A program made the translations under genes and the position numbers. From positions 3,301,001 to 3,365,000 of the forward strand of contig OX031058.1 in the NCBI GenBank assembly GCA_943736015.1: a stretch of 64,000 bases of DNA. Direction: 5' to 3'. The notes under the pieces were generated by a model. It ran no database searches and was not told the DNA's origin. It saw only the letters and a program-made list of their open reading frames with translations. Below are positions 63,845-64,000 of this stretch, piece after piece. Source of the DNA: Tridacna crocea (taxonomy: Eukaryota; Mollusca; Bivalvia; Cardiida; Cardiidae). The stretch's first letter is position 1; every line of letters begins with the position of its first letter.

Positions 63845-64000
63845 AAATCTTTACCAAACAACAAAATTGTAGACTTGTCTAATTGTAAGCAATGGCAGAC
63901 AACAAAATAAATGTGGCTAGGGAATTGAAAAATGTTTTTTGGAAGGGTAGGAAACATTTTCCCACAATGTTTTCAAATGCGTCTTTATCAGGGTCATTGA
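63845..64000 (+). mobile_element. TTAA MITE, type A, hairpin deleted, cut by window end
   Basis: The long arm is clear. The left hairpin arm and loop are gone (GGAAACATTTTCCCACAATG). Confidence 0.75.

Overview
This is animal nuclear DNA: AT-rich, intron-bearing and very repeat-dense, with no prokaryotic operons, CRISPR array or rRNA. The repeats fit a bivalve mollusc, probably a heterodont clam. They include hairpins built on GATCAGCCTGCGCA, a repeat bounded by GCTCACCTGA and TCAGGTGAGCTA, and tRNA-derived SINEs. That assignment is inference from repeat style; no species-level marker was seen.

Layout. Positions 1-976 hold an element with inverted ends, filled with short ACGGT/ACGAT words. 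A segment of about 22 kb (about 977-23186) is repeated in the same orientation at about 28434-50112, with about 5.2 kb of non-duplicated sequence between the copies. Positions 50113-64000 are not part of the duplication.

Genes. Each copy of the segment carries one complete four-exon minus-strand gene for a small Shisa/CYYR1-like type I membrane protein (174 and 172 residues). It has a signal peptide, a short Cys-rich ectodomain, one transmembrane helix, a Cys cluster and a Pro/Gln-rich tail with two PPxY motifs. Exon phases match in both copies. In the right part, two paralogous minus-strand terminal exons (58403-58509 and 62790-62899) encode the Rab4 C-terminus, ending in the prenylation signals CGC and CSC; the rest of that gene must lie beyond 64000. 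A 41-codon reading frame with a promoter-like upstream region sits at 3475 and again at 30972, and its stop codon lies in the TTAA where a transposon landed.

Mobile DNA. The dominant feature is a family of about 70 short elements of about 230 bp. They are bounded by TTAA, have ends like TTAACCCTTTACC (piggyBac-like) and a central hairpin with two 33-base arms around one centre base. Three hairpin subtypes (A, B, C) differ in both arms together. Because the 22-kb segment is duplicated, filled and empty sites can be compared directly. This gives clean target-site duplications for this family, for a separate 547-bp TTTAAA element, for a 1.5-kb element with a 5-bp duplication and for a SINE. MITEs crowd exon 3 of the Shisa-like gene, make up most of its intron 3, and in copy 1 only sit 14 bases after the stop codon.
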